From Druceiella hillmani (lineage: Eukaryota > Arthropoda > Insecta > Lepidoptera > Hepialidae): a stretch of 64,000 nt of DNA. The stretch is from contig JAYKKI010000008.1 in the NCBI GenBank assembly GCA_039881145.1, positions 31,416,501 through 31,480,500 on the forward strand, given 5' to 3'. Below are positions 33,761 through 47,693 of this stretch, in pieces. A model generated the notes under the pieces. It was not told where the DNA came from. It saw only the letters and a program-made list of their open reading frames with translations, and searched no databases. Position 1 is the stretch's first letter. Every line of letters begins with the position of its first letter. The translations under genes and the position numbers were made by a program.

Positions 33761-35339
33761 TTTACTCTATTGTGTACCCTGCTTATATCCGTGGTAGTAA
33801 ACTTAATGGCACCTTGCACCTTGATTACTTCAAAACTTAACTTTTCGGCATTCTTAAAAAATATATAGAACATTTGACATATTTACCATAATCTCTCAAA
33901 TATTCGACAGATATTTTTTCTGGCTTCGTTAATACTGTTCTCTCAAAAAAAGTCGTGACGAATAATCTTTCATATATTTCCAATCTTGGAGCAGAAATTT
34001 TCCATCTTCAGATATATGGAGAGAGTTTTAATCCCATGTTACTTTCATATATACAACAACTTTAATGTTAATGTTTCATATTCTGGCTAAAATTATCCGC
34101 AGCAGCCGTAGAACATAAATTATGAAATTTTTCACATATAATTTCTTAATATTCTAAAAATAAACCACGTCCGACAAATGCTATTATGGTGTGTTATATA
34201 ATTTAGTATAATTATAGAAATGAATATAATTGAAAATCGTCATAAAAACTCTGTAAAGTGTACAGCCCATTACAAAAATTAACGTATTCGAACATAATTT
34301 ACCGTGAGCTTTCATGGAATAATATGAAAGATTATAACATATTATTTATCCGATCTAAAAATTATATATTTTATGATTATATTCTCCAGATACTCATACA
34401 TACATAAGCATTTTATAATTGCATGCCACTCTTCTGAATTTCATTAATAAAGTTAATTTCACAAAAATACCTGATAATTATTTCAATTAATTAAATCACT
34501 CGATTTCGCAAGTAAAAAGTTTTAATCGCATTACGAACATATAGCCAAGTTACTATGGCATATCTTAATCTACAAATGGAAAAAATGTATTAAGGATTGC
34601 TATAATTTTAGAATGGGCTATAAAAAGCCCAAAAACTTCACGATTGTGTTTCAGAAGCCATGAGCTAGATGGGCAGCCAAGCTCAACATTAAATTGAGCA
34701 ATGCCAACGCGTGAACAATCAAAGATCGAAAGATATTTGTAGGTGATCGCGGTAGATATAACAAGGTATGTTCTCTAATCCGAACGTAACGGTAAGAAGT
34801 AAAAAATATATCAGTTACGGTAAATGGGAATTGTTATCGTTTCTTTTTCAGAAAAAGATCTTTCTATGAAATAATTTAATATTAGGCATTTTATTTGAGT
34901 AAATCTGAATTTCCAATCTATTGTAATATTTATGTTTCAAAAAATAAATTAAGAAACACAGAATTTGTATAGCACTGAAAATAATTCTGGCCTCAATACA
35001 CTCACAGAAACTAAAGAATTATTAGCAAAACACGTAAATCATATTGAATCCAGAATAATTCTGCAACATAATTTACATGTCTGCTAAAGATATTTTCATA
35101 GGTTTCGATTTGTATATTGGCATCGAATTCTAATGTCTGATTATTTTGAAACTAACTTTTTCATATTTTATTAAGAAACAAATAGACTTTACATTGAATT
35201 GTTTATAATGAATTTCACTTTGTTCCTGCAATAATCCCTTTAGTGCATTTTACTAAAATTACATACTTAAGTAATATTTATAAATTTTGGACATAATAAC
35301 AAAATAAATGAAAACATATACATAGAAGAGGTCAAAATG
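33761..35339. other. AT-rich spacer
   Basis: No gene recognised. 34635-34800 is somewhat less AT-rich and contains the hairpin GCTCAACATTAAATTGAGC; a second inverted pair AATAATTCTGG / CCAGAATAATT lies near 34979 and 35050. Confidence 0.45.
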
Positions 35340-35640
35340 AAAACTTTGGCTAAAACCGGAACCTCCCACAGTTTGAATATCAACAGGCTGACGCGCGAGG
35401 CGCTAATGTCGAGATGAAATGAATAATGACGCTCGTCAGTGACAAATGCCGCGGCGGGGGAGCGGGGACGAGAGAATCATCTCCACAGGCAAGGGCATGC
35501 GGACACGCTTTGCAGAGGTTGCGGTGTGATCAAATCGTGGGTTGACGCACGCAGATTGGCATCCACGTATGTCGCCAACTTTTTTAAATTAGATATTTCG
35601 TCGAAAGAAGCAATACTTTTTGAAAACCCCGACTAAGTTA
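35340..35640. promoter_or_regulatory. GC-raised island 10 (candidate regulatory element)
   Basis: About 300 bp with a CpG-rich core (GCCGCGGCGGGGGAGCGGGG near 35448-35467). A 65-codon plus frame (35439-35636) spans it without any recognised domain. Candidate by composition only. Confidence 0.35.
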
Positions 35641-37749
35641 ACCACTTAACCATGAGCAGTACTGGTATCCAATAGTGCTAGTTAATCGAATAATATTGAA
35701 GATTAACTATATCCTCTTGATTAAGTGTGCGCCACTACATTATCAAAGGTTGAAAGCCAAAGACTGCTTCTGGCACAATTAGAACCATTTAACACCGTTC
35801 GTCTCAACCGGGTATTATAAAAAAATTAAGAAAAAATAATATTTAGTATTTTAAAGTTGTTTTCAAAATATTCACCCGTATCCTAGTTGCTTACTTTATC
35901 GACCTTCAGCATTACAATCAATAACTTCGTACTTGTAGTCAAGTTTTTTAATCGATCGTGAGTTTATTGTGATCGATGCTTCATTGTTAATGGCCGCTAT
36001 TAATTGAACTTGCACAAGTTACAAGTTTAAGTCTAGTTCACTGTCAAAATATTTTGATTCTCAACAGTGTATAAAACCAAAACAAATGAACCGCAAATGC
36101 AAGAACTAAGCAAAAAAAATATTTTCTGTAAATTATTTCGCTGAATATTTTGATCGATGAGCTCTTTATAAATCAGCTACCAGATTACGCAACCTTACTG
36201 AGCAATTATTGTTTGCATACAAATATAAAAATACTCGTATTACCAATTAACAAACTCCATTAAAAAATATTGTCCCGGTAATATTTTCAACTCTGCACTT
36301 AACTAATACAATGTAACCGTGTGTCAATGGGCTCATTACATGGTCCATGAACACTGTATTTCAGTTCATTGTACTTTGTGATCGATAATTGTGGTAATTT
36401 TAAAATGAATTATACTCCATAACTACATTCCATGATGACTTTTCACCGTCTGCGCAGGCATGTCGAAACTTGAAACATACCTACCTCGTTTCTTACCTTT
36501 AATTGTTTCTCCTCGAATTTGCTTTTCTATATTCTTGCGTCCTTGGTATGGGTAGTGCTCTTTGATATTTAATCCGAAAATAGTTATGAACTTCATTTAT
36601 AAGAATATTTATTTATGTGAGTTTTTTTTCTATGAAGATGACTGGTTTACTATGATTAGTGTAATTATTTGATAGTTAATCAGGTGGATAAGATTTTAAA
36701 CCAACAACAGATAAAAAACTACTCTAAAAGTTCCAACAGGCACGATATCAAAAAACAGTTAGTAATATAGCAAGACGTGGAACGGTTACTGACAGACTCG
36801 GCAATCTTTTGTAGTGTGTTCCACTAAGATTAGATGTTTGTAAGTTTAAAGCATAAAGCAGTAATTTTCGTAGTAGTTATTAGCGGGAATATATAATTGA
36901 TAAACATTTACTAACTTCAGCATAATTTATTTCATTCTTTTTTTATTATGTCTAATATTAAATACACTATAAAGTATTAATATGAGACCATCGTAACACA
37001 GTGTTTTTCTTAACTTGACGAATTATACTTCATCGCCCTTTACCGAACTAGTAATTAAGCTTTAATAAACTGTTACAAAACTTATAACAAAAAGAGTGTT
37101 ACAAGCCAGTTGCAGTTTTATAAAAAGCGTATAAAGAATCTTATGGTCCACATGCCTTTTCCTAATTGAAGACTTTTGGTTCATTTCAGTATGGCTTTAT
37201 TTAGTGTAAAAAATAAACGTTCCATACATTTTTAATGTAGCTTTCTAAATCTATAATATACTTAAAAAATCATTTCTAGTGCTAATTATAATTAGTATAT
37301 GACTTTTCTCCAAAAAAATTAATCATTGAGACCGATGAAACTTCTATTTGATGATATTTTTAAAGATCCCTGTAAAATACATTCCAAAAATTTCCTTTTA
37401 AACGAGTTTCTTCTTTAATATTTGGATTGGTGATTAATCTTATATCCGTTTATTATTTCTAAACTTTAATATTAACATTCAATAACATCAAAAAAAATCA
37501 AGAGTAAGGAAAACTACAATTTCAAAGGTCAGTGATTAGTGTAACCATTTAATTCGCCAAATCGCAATCTTTTTCGTTATGTCTCTGTTCAAGTTATGGG
37601 GATTTCCAAATTTGTCGCCTACTTTCGGGTGTTTCCCCTCAGTAAATGATCTACATCAATTTATCAACAGGTTCACGTTTAATCCCGATCCAATGGTTTC
37701 GGAGAATCTAATACTTTATTTCAAAGTAATTTTTTCTCGGCATTAAATT
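35641..37749. other. AT-rich spacer
   Basis: About 2.1 kb with no gene or repeat recognised. A compact stretch near 35985-36015 (TTAATGGCCGCTATTAATTG) is an imperfect palindrome with ATTA ends. Confidence 0.45.
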
Positions 37750-38080
37750 AAATACATACAAAAAGCGCGTTAATGTCGTTAGCCATAAATGTGTCCGCAT
37801 TAAGTCGTTTAATGAATGAAGGCAAATATTTCGTTGGCCGAAGTCATTACTCAGGTGAGTCCTTGTGGGACGGCGCGTTGTGTCGCTGTCAAGGCGCGCG
37901 AACGACTGACGTCTGTGTCATCCGTCAAAGGTTTGTGCGTTTTTTGTGTTAAAGACTTAATTTTATTGATGATTCTGTCTGAACGATGCTGCTTTGACAA
38001 AGGTTTATTTTTCGTCACCAGGCAGGTACAGTGTCTGTCGGATATTATATTCTACGCGTTTTCAAACGTGTCTTACGGAT
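37750..38080 (+). promoter_or_regulatory. GC-raised island 11 with strong 5' splice-site match
   Basis: Raised GC from 37770 on. CAG|GTGAGT at 37852-37860 is a near-ideal donor, preceded by a frame from ATG 37773 (MSLAINVSALSRLMNEGKYF and onward, phase 1 at the donor). A different phase gives an 88-codon frame at 37816-38082. Neither protein is recognised. Possible first exon of an unannotated transcript or a chance match in a regulatory island. Confidence 0.25.
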
Positions 38081-41000
38081 GATGACGATTAAGCTGTCTA
38101 AAATAATTTAGATAAGTAACATTAATCAGTCCATATTTTGAAGGTTTCAATATTACTTCTTATCACTTCAAAACCATACATCCTTCTTTAACAAGTACAT
38201 ATTAATTTGGAAAAAATTAATCCAAATTTTTCCTAGAACCTATGTGTTAAATATTAAGAGATTTGTAGTTTCTCTCGGAGAGTTACTTATAGAAAGGCAG
38301 AGGTTCATAAGGTGGATATATATACTATAGGAAGTTTGATATTTTATAAATATTTTTATAAACCAGGATTACCATGATCATCTATAAAATTATTACATTT
38401 TTATAAACGAAAATTACCATGATCATGATATAAACGAGAATTACCATGACTGTTGTGGCGAAAACGTATGAGGATGACCCAAATGTGATATGGAACCATA
38501 GCCAGGAGAAAGAAGAAGAGATTACCATTATCATCCTAATCCAAACAAATGTTAAAAATAGGAAAGTGTGTTTATTTGTCCTTCTTTCACGTGTTCGTCT
38601 TTTTATTTACTGTCCAACTATTTATACATAAGATGGAATCATCCTTTTCTACGCGCAGTTTTCGAAAAGCGTATATTTGAAAAATGAAAAAAAAGTCTTT
38701 TAATTTTGATATAGTTTACAATTTGATTATCTTTCTTTCGTTGTACTTCTCTTCAGTAGAAATAAGGCCTACACATTTTCCTTGATATCATAAACTAGTA
38801 TCATTTAAATTTTCAAAGATAATTTGGTTTTAATTTTTGAACCATTTTACTAAAACATTTTATATTCCGTACTGTTCTCGTGTGACTTTGTTTACCGAAG
38901 ATAATTATATAACAAGTCGTGCACATAAACTGTTCACGCATACTTTCTCCTGAATCTCATAAAATGTCTGCTCAGAGAATTTTTGGACATGATCTATTTG
39001 GTCTTTGCTTAATTATTACTTGCCTTCTAATAATTTTGTATTACTAATCAGATTGCCAATTTTGTAATATAATGAAAAATGTAGAACAATAATTAAATAT
39101 AAACTTACGCAAACTAGAAAAGAATTCAAAACCAGAAAATAATGGCTTCACGCGCAATTTTGAAGCGATCTTTAACTATAACATAACCAACAATATCAAC
39201 AAAGATTACAGAAATAAATTTTCCATTTTGAAGAATTCGAGTATTTTTTGATGTTGACGACAAATTACCCAACAGGAAATGACTCATGTTGTTATTCCGA
39301 CTGACAGATCTCACACACTGCATAGATATCACGCACGAATAACTACGCTTTGCAATCTATAAACGGTTACTAAAAGTAAGTACTAGCAAAGGTAATAATA
39401 AAAGTAACATTATCGAAAAAAAAATTAAATCAAAAGTCGGAAATATATTCTTAGACCTTTTTGAAAATCGGCCAAAAATTGTAGTAGTTCTTTCGAAGTC
39501 CACAATACACATTGTTCCACACGATCGTTTTTTATGCCCCTCCATAAATCTCAACAAAATGGTAATACGTAAAAGATATAATGAGATAGGATATTCTTCT
39601 GTATTGCCTCCATATGTATTTTTAAGCCATCAAAAACTTGTCAACTTATTATAGGTAATATATAGACTTATTATAGGTTTATTATAGGTAATATAAGAAC
39701 TTAAAAAATGTGTACATAGAAACAAATACAAGTGTTCGCCGTAATAAGAGAGATTTACTTTCAAGCAATCGAAATATCAAACATTAATGTTTATCTTTTT
39801 TTTTTCAACTGACACTTCTTACGGCGCGTTTCAGCATGAAAAAAATATAAGAAAGTAAACTGCCGAGAGCGACACGGTGGACTGTCCCGACATACCGTCA
39901 GTAAAATGAAGTAAGTTTTACTTCTGTTATCCCTCGTCTGCCACATGCCTTTTTTTAAATTTTCTAGGTCAACAGTTTTTTAATACGCTTTCGTTAGGTC
40001 GATCCGTAACTAACTAACGAAGCATAAATGGAATCTGGGAAACTAAATTTAATCCACTTCTAATTGATGTGTCATCATGAAACTTGGCAGTTGTATGTAA
40101 TAAATAATAACAAAAATAAACGATTTTGCTTGTCAACTTAATATTATGTGAATGAAAATGCTTATCGTTTTAGTTAGATTTCGAGAAAAAGCACCCACGG
40201 CTTTTACACTCAAATTTTATACTCAATAACAAATATGGACACCACATAAACATATTATACTCGATACACTAAAGTCCTTATAGAGCAGACAGTGAAGACA
40301 GGTTTGATAAGTATTTTTTTGTTTTTTAATCCAGTATTAAAAAAATAAATTATAAAAGAAATAAATTTAAAAAATAAATTATGAAAGCGTGTTTTTTCAG
40401 TTTTTTAAACTGTTAATTTATAAATTGTCGTAGCTAAAAACAAAATTTACCATTAGATTTTTAGATTTTTGGTATGTTTAAACACTAAATAAATTATTGT
40501 TCTTAAAAATTGTGACATGAACAAATAAGCAACGGTTGCAGCTGTAATTGTTGTGTGACGGATTTCGGAGAAGATGAGCTCTGACATATATTACGAAATG
40601 ACAGTTTTAACCAAAAAGTGACTATCGAAGACAAACAAGTGTATTTAAATTTATGTTGAGATAATTCATCATTTCTAATATGTCAATCTCAAGCTTTTTT
40701 TTGCACGGAAACTGTAAGAAAGTTAGATTAGAGTTTATTATTGAACTCATTGAAATAAGCTTAAATTGCAAGTCTGCAAGTGGCCAGAAAACAAGATATT
40801 TCCTTTTTAGTGATCTCCCAGTTTTAAATGAATGGAGAATTTAACAGAAATATTAGCCACAACATGTAAAAGTTATCTATTGAAGATTTTCTATTGAATA
40901 CCAACACCTTTCTAAATTTTAAATAGTTCCAAACACATATAAAAGATTTTTTTTACAAATCAGGGTAATATTATAAATAAAAATAAATTATATGAGTTTA

Positions 41001-41169
41001 TATTTGTTTAAGTGATAGTTGATTAATTAAAACTAATAGATCTCAACAACCTCTCATTTATACCGTTCTTAATAATAATTGCCGTTGAAAAAGAACATAA
41101 AATCAACTTTTTGTTTTACTAATTATAACCGAGCAATAGAAACCGAAGAAAATAATTACACTTAAAAAT
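38081..41169. other. AT-rich spacer
   Basis: About 3.1 kb without a recognised gene. Three diverged copies of a short unit ATAAACSAGAATTACCATGA lie at about 38354-38450. Frames at 38446-38631, 39126-39332 (minus) and 39357-39557 (minus) show no domain. Confidence 0.45.
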
Positions 41170-41380
41170 AATCTGTATTCCATCAGGCACTAAACTGTTC
41201 GTTCGGAGGCTCGTGTGAAAATCGATACGAAGAAGCCTTATAATGGCTGCGCATCGATGGTAATTGTATAATTATAGGTCAGTAAGGGGAGCAGAGTTAA
41301 ATAAATACTCGAACCGAGATGTGATGTAGAGTTGGTCAGTAAAATACCCAGCCGCGCAGGGTTAGGCAACTTATAAACCT
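41170..41380. promoter_or_regulatory. GC-raised island 12 (candidate regulatory element)
   Basis: About 210 bp, including two ATCGAT-type words (AATCGATACG near 41220, GCATCGATGG near 41251) and GGTAATTGTATAATTATAGG. No open frame. Composition-based call only. Confidence 0.25.
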
Positions 41381-41656
41381 TTTAGATCAGAACTAAAATA
41401 AAGACTTAAAGTTTCTGAAATCTAAATGAAGACTGGTCATTTATTTAACATAGCTATATTAGCTTGGTTTTCCTTGGTTTTTTGACTTGGTTTGCATGGA
41501 AAGCCAATAAATCGACCCAGATTATTATTTATCTCTGCTCCGATTTTTTCAAAATCCTTTCGCGTTCAGTTGTAACATCGAGATTCAGGAAGAAAATTTC
41601 GTATGCTATCCCACAGGAACCAGTCTCGTATTTGGGAACTCACGGTACAACTTATA

Positions 41657-42081
41657 ATCAAACTTACAAAATTTACTTTACAGACAATACTACGTGATCA
41701 AGCAGGTACCAAATAAATATTATGACAGACTCTCCCAATCTACTTTGGATGCGTTCAGAAATTGTGGTTTTATAGAGTAATAAACATCCATCCACACATT
41801 CATTCATTCAAACTCGTATTTATGATATTAGTTACGATTCTTAATACCTGATCATGGTTTACATATCGGCTGAAGTTAGAATCAAAGTTACAGAAATTAC
41901 CTTACAAACCATATTACGTCACCAATCAGGAACCAAATAAACATTATGAAAAACCCTCTCAGACTACTTTAGAACCGTTCAGAACTAAACATCCATCCAT
42001 ACATTCGTTCATTCAAACTCGTATTTATATTAGTTAGGATTCTTACTCTTGGTACCTGATCATGTTTTACATATAGGCTAC
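41657..42081 (-). mobile_element. Tandem duplicate of a Helitron-like head, period about 223 bp
   Basis: Two similar units (about 41657-41873 and 41880-42081) share TCAAACTTACAAAATT / TCAAAGTTACAGAAATT, GGTACCAAATAAATATTATGA, AAACATCCATCCA, ATTCAAACTCGTATTTAT and CTGATCATG. Read on the minus strand, the end of each unit matches the remembered lepidopteran Helitron opening (AATCCTAACTAATATAAAT...). The second unit lacks about 20 bases of the first. Family assignment is from memory. Confidence 0.65.
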
Positions 42082-43744
42082 AAACGCCAAATTTTGTTTT
42101 GTTCATAATCTTGCTAAAAATACTACCACTAAATAAACGAATTTAGCACAAACCTTGTAATTTTGCCGTTGCCAATTTAATACTATCAGTGTTTGCCTAT
42201 TTTTATATTACTATTTAGTAGGGCGTATAATTAAAAAAGTTGATGTATCTATCAAATACGTCGCGTCTAATCCATGCATCTTAGAGAGAGATCTTGGCGT
42301 TAAGGAGGGTCGGTTGGTAGCTATAACTTTTATGTTCCTGCTTTTTCGGGTAGTCATAACGAAAGGAAAGCATAATAGAGCATTGAATGTGTAAACTATA
42401 TCCTTAATATCAGCTTTAATTTGGGGAAAAATAATGTTTGGTATAATGAAACGAAATATTTTATCAATTTTCAACTGCAACAACATGTGGTCATCGCAGA
42501 AAAAACTAGGGCTGTTTTTTTATGAATAATTTATATTATATTTAATATCTATCAAAATATTCATTGAGCCAGGACGTATATATAGGTCAGATATTACATC
42601 GAATTTGTTTAATGGTATGACATGTAGAAAATACGGTACTACATTAAAAATGGAATGTCAGTAAAAAGAAAAGGTACTTACAAATTTTACTTTTTACATT
42701 GTTTTTATTGTGAAATACATCTTTTTTGGTTTCAGTATCGGAAAGTTCAGATTTCTCTTGTCTACAAAACTATATATGTAAATATTCAAAATAATTTGTA
42801 GATAGACGTTTCAATTTTCTAATGTTTTAGACTTAAAAGTAATATACCAAGTTCATTACGTATAAGTATATCACGTGCATTAAGTTTTGACTTATAAGAA
42901 GCATTTCAAATCATGTTAATGCGATACTATTTAGTTACATACAAATTAAGCCAAAGCACGAGCGTTTTTAATTGTACAGTTTGATGAGTATATTTAAGTG
43001 AAGAAGACAATTAAAAAAATTAAACATTCCGATCGATACCCAACCAATCGAAATAACCCGACGAAAACTAATTGCAGAATGGGCATTGGCGTAAGCAATT
43101 GACATAGAACTCATTTAAGCTTACTGTTTAAATATAAGCTTATAACTTAACCAAATAAATAATAAAATAAACCGTATTATTCTTCCGAACTAAATTTATT
43201 AGTAAAAATTTCAAAAAATTGACCATGAATTATAATTGACAATTTAACTTCTTTATTTTAATATATTCTGGATTATTAAAGTTTACGGAAATTGTGTACG
43301 ATTCGATCGCTTTGGAAAAGTATATAAGCACTATCTTATTCGACTAAGGCCCCCCAAGATCTTGAATTGGTTTTTAAAGTTGTATGATTTAAACATCCTT
43401 CCTTACTTTGGTAAATGTTATGTAAAAGACCAGGCAAATATCATACGAACCCCAAGAGTATGACTTTGGACATAGTTTGTTTCTCTATACGTAAAGTGTT
43501 TATATTGGAAAGTTTGCAAAATTACCAATTTTTATTTTTACATTTTTAATCACAATTTCAAAAACGTGATAAATATTTGTCTTGCCTGACAAAATTTAGG
43601 AATCCCACTATATTTATTAACTACATGTTAAAAATTTAAGTGTTTAAAATCTTGAGATTACAACACGTACTCAGATAACATTTCGTATCTATAAGACACA
43701 TAACTGTACGAACGTGATATCGAATATCTTTATCGTATATACAA
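42082..43744. other. AT-rich spacer
   Basis: A 91-codon minus frame (42211-42486) has a less biased C-terminal half, but I recognise no family in it. No RNA gene or repeat recognised. Confidence 0.4.
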
Positions 43745-43950
43745 TAATGTTGGCCACAGCCCGTAAGCCGCATGCGGCTACAAGAAGCCACGGGGCCAGC
43801 CCTGTCGATCAGGAGACGCGGGCAGACAGAGCGGGTCCATGACCAGGAATGCGGCGGGTGACGCGAGATGCTTCCAGCCTCTCATATTGGCCAGTGACGC
43901 GGCACATTCACAACTTCTATGATCGCGCCGACCTCCCTTCGATATCGTGT
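43745..43950. promoter_or_regulatory. GC-raised island 13 (candidate regulatory element)
   Basis: About 200 bp near 58% GC, including the palindrome AGCCGCATGCGGCT at 43766-43779 and CGGGCAGACAGAGCGGG. Sharp edges on both sides. No open frame; not repeated in the window. Confidence 0.35.
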
Positions 43951-45242
43951 ATTATTATTAAACATCAAACTGTAGACGAATGTGGATAGATCAGTCATGT
44001 TTATGATAGATATTGCTCTATGTGGGTATAATTTGTTGCCAAAATAAATAATGAATAAGGGAAAATTTTCTATATTACGTAGATCTTTGTTTATTTATTA
44101 TTAAGATCAAAGAAACTCATAGAGAGGTCTTAATTAATAGATACGGAGATCTGAGTTAATATTTTTAACATACACCCCCACATAACTAACGTGAGGGTGG
44201 AAGTTTAATGCTTTCATACCAATGATGAAAGCACTGCATTAGCATCCAAGAGGGAGTCAAAAAAGTAAGGGAAAAGGGGTATTTCGAAAGAAAATGTTAG
44301 TAGATAGGCAGAATAATACCAGAGTCGCGGTGTGTGTATATTTGTACATAACGTTACACACGTACGTATGGGTCTATATACGTATATATTTGTGTACGTA
44401 AACATGAGCGTTTTCAAAAGCTTGTAAAATTTGAAGGGAGCATTCGTTGGACTTCGGATTTTTTTTTATAAAACTCAGCGGAACTAACGAAACGTTAAGT
44501 TTCCGAGCTCAAAAATTTAAACCTTTATTTGAAAAATAGTAACATCGAAAATATTAAATTTATATGCTATAAAATCTGAAGAAACATTAATTGAATTTAA
44601 ATCAGACAAATTGAAGGTTATTCGTATTAGTCCATATATGGTACCTATTCTTTTTAGTATTAATCAAAAAAGTACTTCGGGAGATAAAGGTAAATAACTT
44701 ATTTTCTTAATTCTATTAGCAGACTGCCCGTGTTCGGCAAAGAAATTTAACTTTGCTGTTAATGCCGTTGCTATGGTTGCGTATGTTGACAATTCATATC
44801 CTTATTATTCTTTTCTGTTATAACTCTAACAAACCTTCTACTCTTGACGCGAAATCGTTCAACCATATATGTCATATAATACGATATTGGTTTATTTAGC
44901 ATTAAATTGCGATTGTGTCACATTTTTATGACTAGAGTTCACACATTTCTTATTGTAATGAAAATTTTATTTGGCGGATATTTTCTAAATCCCTTCGTGT
45001 TGGGTATGAATATATCGCATAGGTCTATTAACGTAAAATTGAGGTTCTGCTTAAAATTATTTGCCAATTTTCCTATATCGTATCCTGATACATGTATAAA
45101 AAGGTACATATATGTATAATTTCAATTTCATAAACTTCAAACAATATTGCAGAGAAAACCACGTAAACGTTTTTAGGTGCATTTCCTATGTTTTTTTTTG
45201 CGAGATTTCAATATAAAAGAAAAAAAAATATTAAAGAAAGTA
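43951..45242. other. AT-rich spacer
   Basis: No gene recognised. 44330-44405 is a degenerate alternating TG/TA/CG tract. A 70-codon frame (44907-45119) has no domain. Confidence 0.45.
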
Positions 45243-45344
45243 ACAAAAAACCGTCATTATTATGTTAATGAATTACATAAAAATGACGGTTTTTTGTGCG
45301 CGCCGTTGGCTGCCACACTGTTGGGAAAAAGAGCCAACGGCGCG
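45243..45344. repeat. Two adjoining hairpins
   Basis: First hairpin: ACAAAAAACCGTCATT (45243-45258) pairs with AATGACGGTTTTTTGT (45282-45297). Second, starting one base later: CGCGCCGTTGGCT (45299-45311) pairs with AGCCAACGGCGCG (45332-45344). All four arms match exactly. Bacterial-terminator-like in shape but the setting is eukaryotic; a compound foldback element is more likely. Confidence 0.85.
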
Positions 45345-46479
45345 TTTTACTTAAGCACTTTTTGTGTTTGCTAAGCAAAATGCATTAGCGTTAGACAGAC
45401 ACTTTTTAATCTGTTATTCTATACATAGGGCTATTGAGTAAAAAACTAAATACAATCAAATAACACAAAAAAACAGTCAAAACAGGTAGGAGAACATTGG
45501 AACCCCTAAAACCCAAAATACAAATTAAAACAATAAATAAATGATATATTTATGAGACAAAAGTATAGTCACAAATTTCGGAGATATTTTAAATAATATT
45601 TGTATTTTCTTTCATGGTATTTCTTATAGATCTATTAAAATAACCAATGATAAGTACGCCGTCAACCCCTGTCTTGATATATTTGTAAAGCGTCGTCTTA
45701 AAACGTTGCAGGAAATCAAATACAAAACTTGACTTCATACTCATTCTCCCATTTTTGTGACTTGCATGAAACTGTTTTAATGTTCTTTCCTACGTAAATA
45801 ATAGGATAAGTATGAAGTTTTCATCTTATAAAAACCCATTCCTTCTTTATCTTTCATGGATTCTTTTCTTATAGACTTCTTACAAATATTACTTTTTTTG
45901 GTAATTTTATAATGTCGCACTGCAAAAAGTTATTTATGGTTGTCAAAGACACGGTTAGCGAGATTTGAGAAAAAAAAATAAATACGCCCCTTTCTTACAA
46001 TGGCCCTCAATGAACCCTTTCAATACATAGAAATAAACCGCTGCCTAACCAAAAGTCACAGCTGTACGTACTACCATTTGGATTAGATTATATTTATGGA
46101 TAATTTTTTGAAAATATATTTTTTGGACTTAAACAAATTTAATAATTGGATAATGTTTTATTTCATGTATTGACATGTTTTCAAAGATGTTCTACATTAT
46201 CTAGGGACCAACTAGTGATATTATCTGTACATGAATACATAAATACCTGCATGAATCATTATAACAGGAATTCGATCAAACAAACCTCTACCAAACTAAG
46301 ACGTGTATTAAATTCTATTAACAACTTTGAAATTCCACGGTCATAAACCAAATTACATTCATCCCTCGACCACGACGTAGACTTTCCGCGCCTAAGTAAA
46401 CAAACTTAAAAAAAGATGTCACGGAATCAAGTAAACAGTCAGCATTTTAAAATTAATTTGAATCAACACGCCAATAAAC
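45345..46479. other. AT-rich spacer
   Basis: No gene, RNA or repeat recognised. A 66-codon frame (46146-46346) has no domain. Confidence 0.45.
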
Positions 46480-46870
46480 AGTGACACCCATTAGCGGGTA
46501 GACCGTACCGGCACGGATGGCCAGTTCAAGGGAGCCTCGACCTTGCGCACTGCGCCATTACGAAACAACTTACCCTGTCCGGAAAGTTCATTACGATTCT
46601 GAAGTAATACGGGAATGTTAAAATTATTACGTGTTAGATTGATTATCGGCTGGATGTTAAAATACGTTTTTATTAAGGTTTTTATTGGCGGCAGTGGCGG
46701 CGGAGAGCGCGGTAATTCATACAAATAACGCCGCCGAGATGTCTGGATGGCTGGATGATTTACTCACACGCTAATTCGAGCTCGTAACCGGGTCCGACCT
46801 TATCTCGGCGCGTTGTGTCTGCGGCAAAATGCGCAGGTACCGTTTGATAAGTGCTTCATCTTATTATCCA
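46480..46870. promoter_or_regulatory. GC-raised island 14 (candidate regulatory element)
   Basis: About 390 bp, CpG-containing, with a central AT-rich part holding homeodomain-type words (GTTTTTATTGGCGG near 46678-46691, AATTATTACG near 46622-46631) between two GC-rich parts. A 77-codon minus frame (46491-46724) is proline-rich at its start and not recognised. Confidence 0.35.
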
Positions 46871-47693
46871 TGTGAATTTATCGATGTAAATTTGAAGTAC
46901 ATCTCGGAAATCAAGTAGACAAGGTAAATTTATCCTGGTGGTATTATACGTGCAAGATAGCCACAACTTGGTGATGTCAGCCAGTGAATAGGAATTGGCA
47001 AATTGAGTATTTTAACTTTATATTCCACTAGCTTTTTCTCGTAATTTCGCTCACGTGGTGTACTTAGGTTACCTAGTCGTCAATTGCAGTAAAATTTGTA
47101 CTTAATTGGTAATCGTGATTGTTATTAAATCGATATTTTTGTTTAATTGTTGACCTTTGGCGCCATGAAAGTTCAGTAAATATAATGATAAAAAATGCGC
47201 ATCAATTTAGTAAATTTACAAATTAGTAAAATTGTACGTAATTTATTAAATTTACTAAATTAACTAAACATATAACATGACAACGATTTAGGGAATTTAT
47301 ATTCTTAATTCTTCTCAATCGTTTCAGTTTTAGTCCCCTAATCATGGCTTGTTACTTATTCTTTCGATGCAAATACACCGCTTGTTTACTGTTTTATTTT
47401 GCGTATTGATGGAGTTTCATCAATTATTGGAATGAAGTTCCTCATCGCACGTTACACACTTGGCGAATGAGAGCTAGCCTAAACAAAGTGTAAGATTTCG
47501 ACTGACACTTTTGCTACAGTATAAGCGTTTGCCTGTTTACAAGCGTATGTCAATGTATCGATATATTACTGCCATTGTATATTACTGTATAGGTATATTA
47601 TTACGTTTAAGAGTGTGTGTTTAGCAATCCGTGCGCGCCACATAACTCATAACTTCAACCTCATCTTCACTATTTTCAAACTCGTCTTATCAT

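Noticed and set aside
42211..42486. 91-codon minus-strand frame as a gene or retroelement piece
   Set aside because: I could not place it in any family; AT-driven composition in the N-terminal half.
45299..45344. Rho-independent terminator
   Set aside because: Shape fits a GC stem followed by T-rich sequence, but the genome is eukaryotic and no gene ends here.
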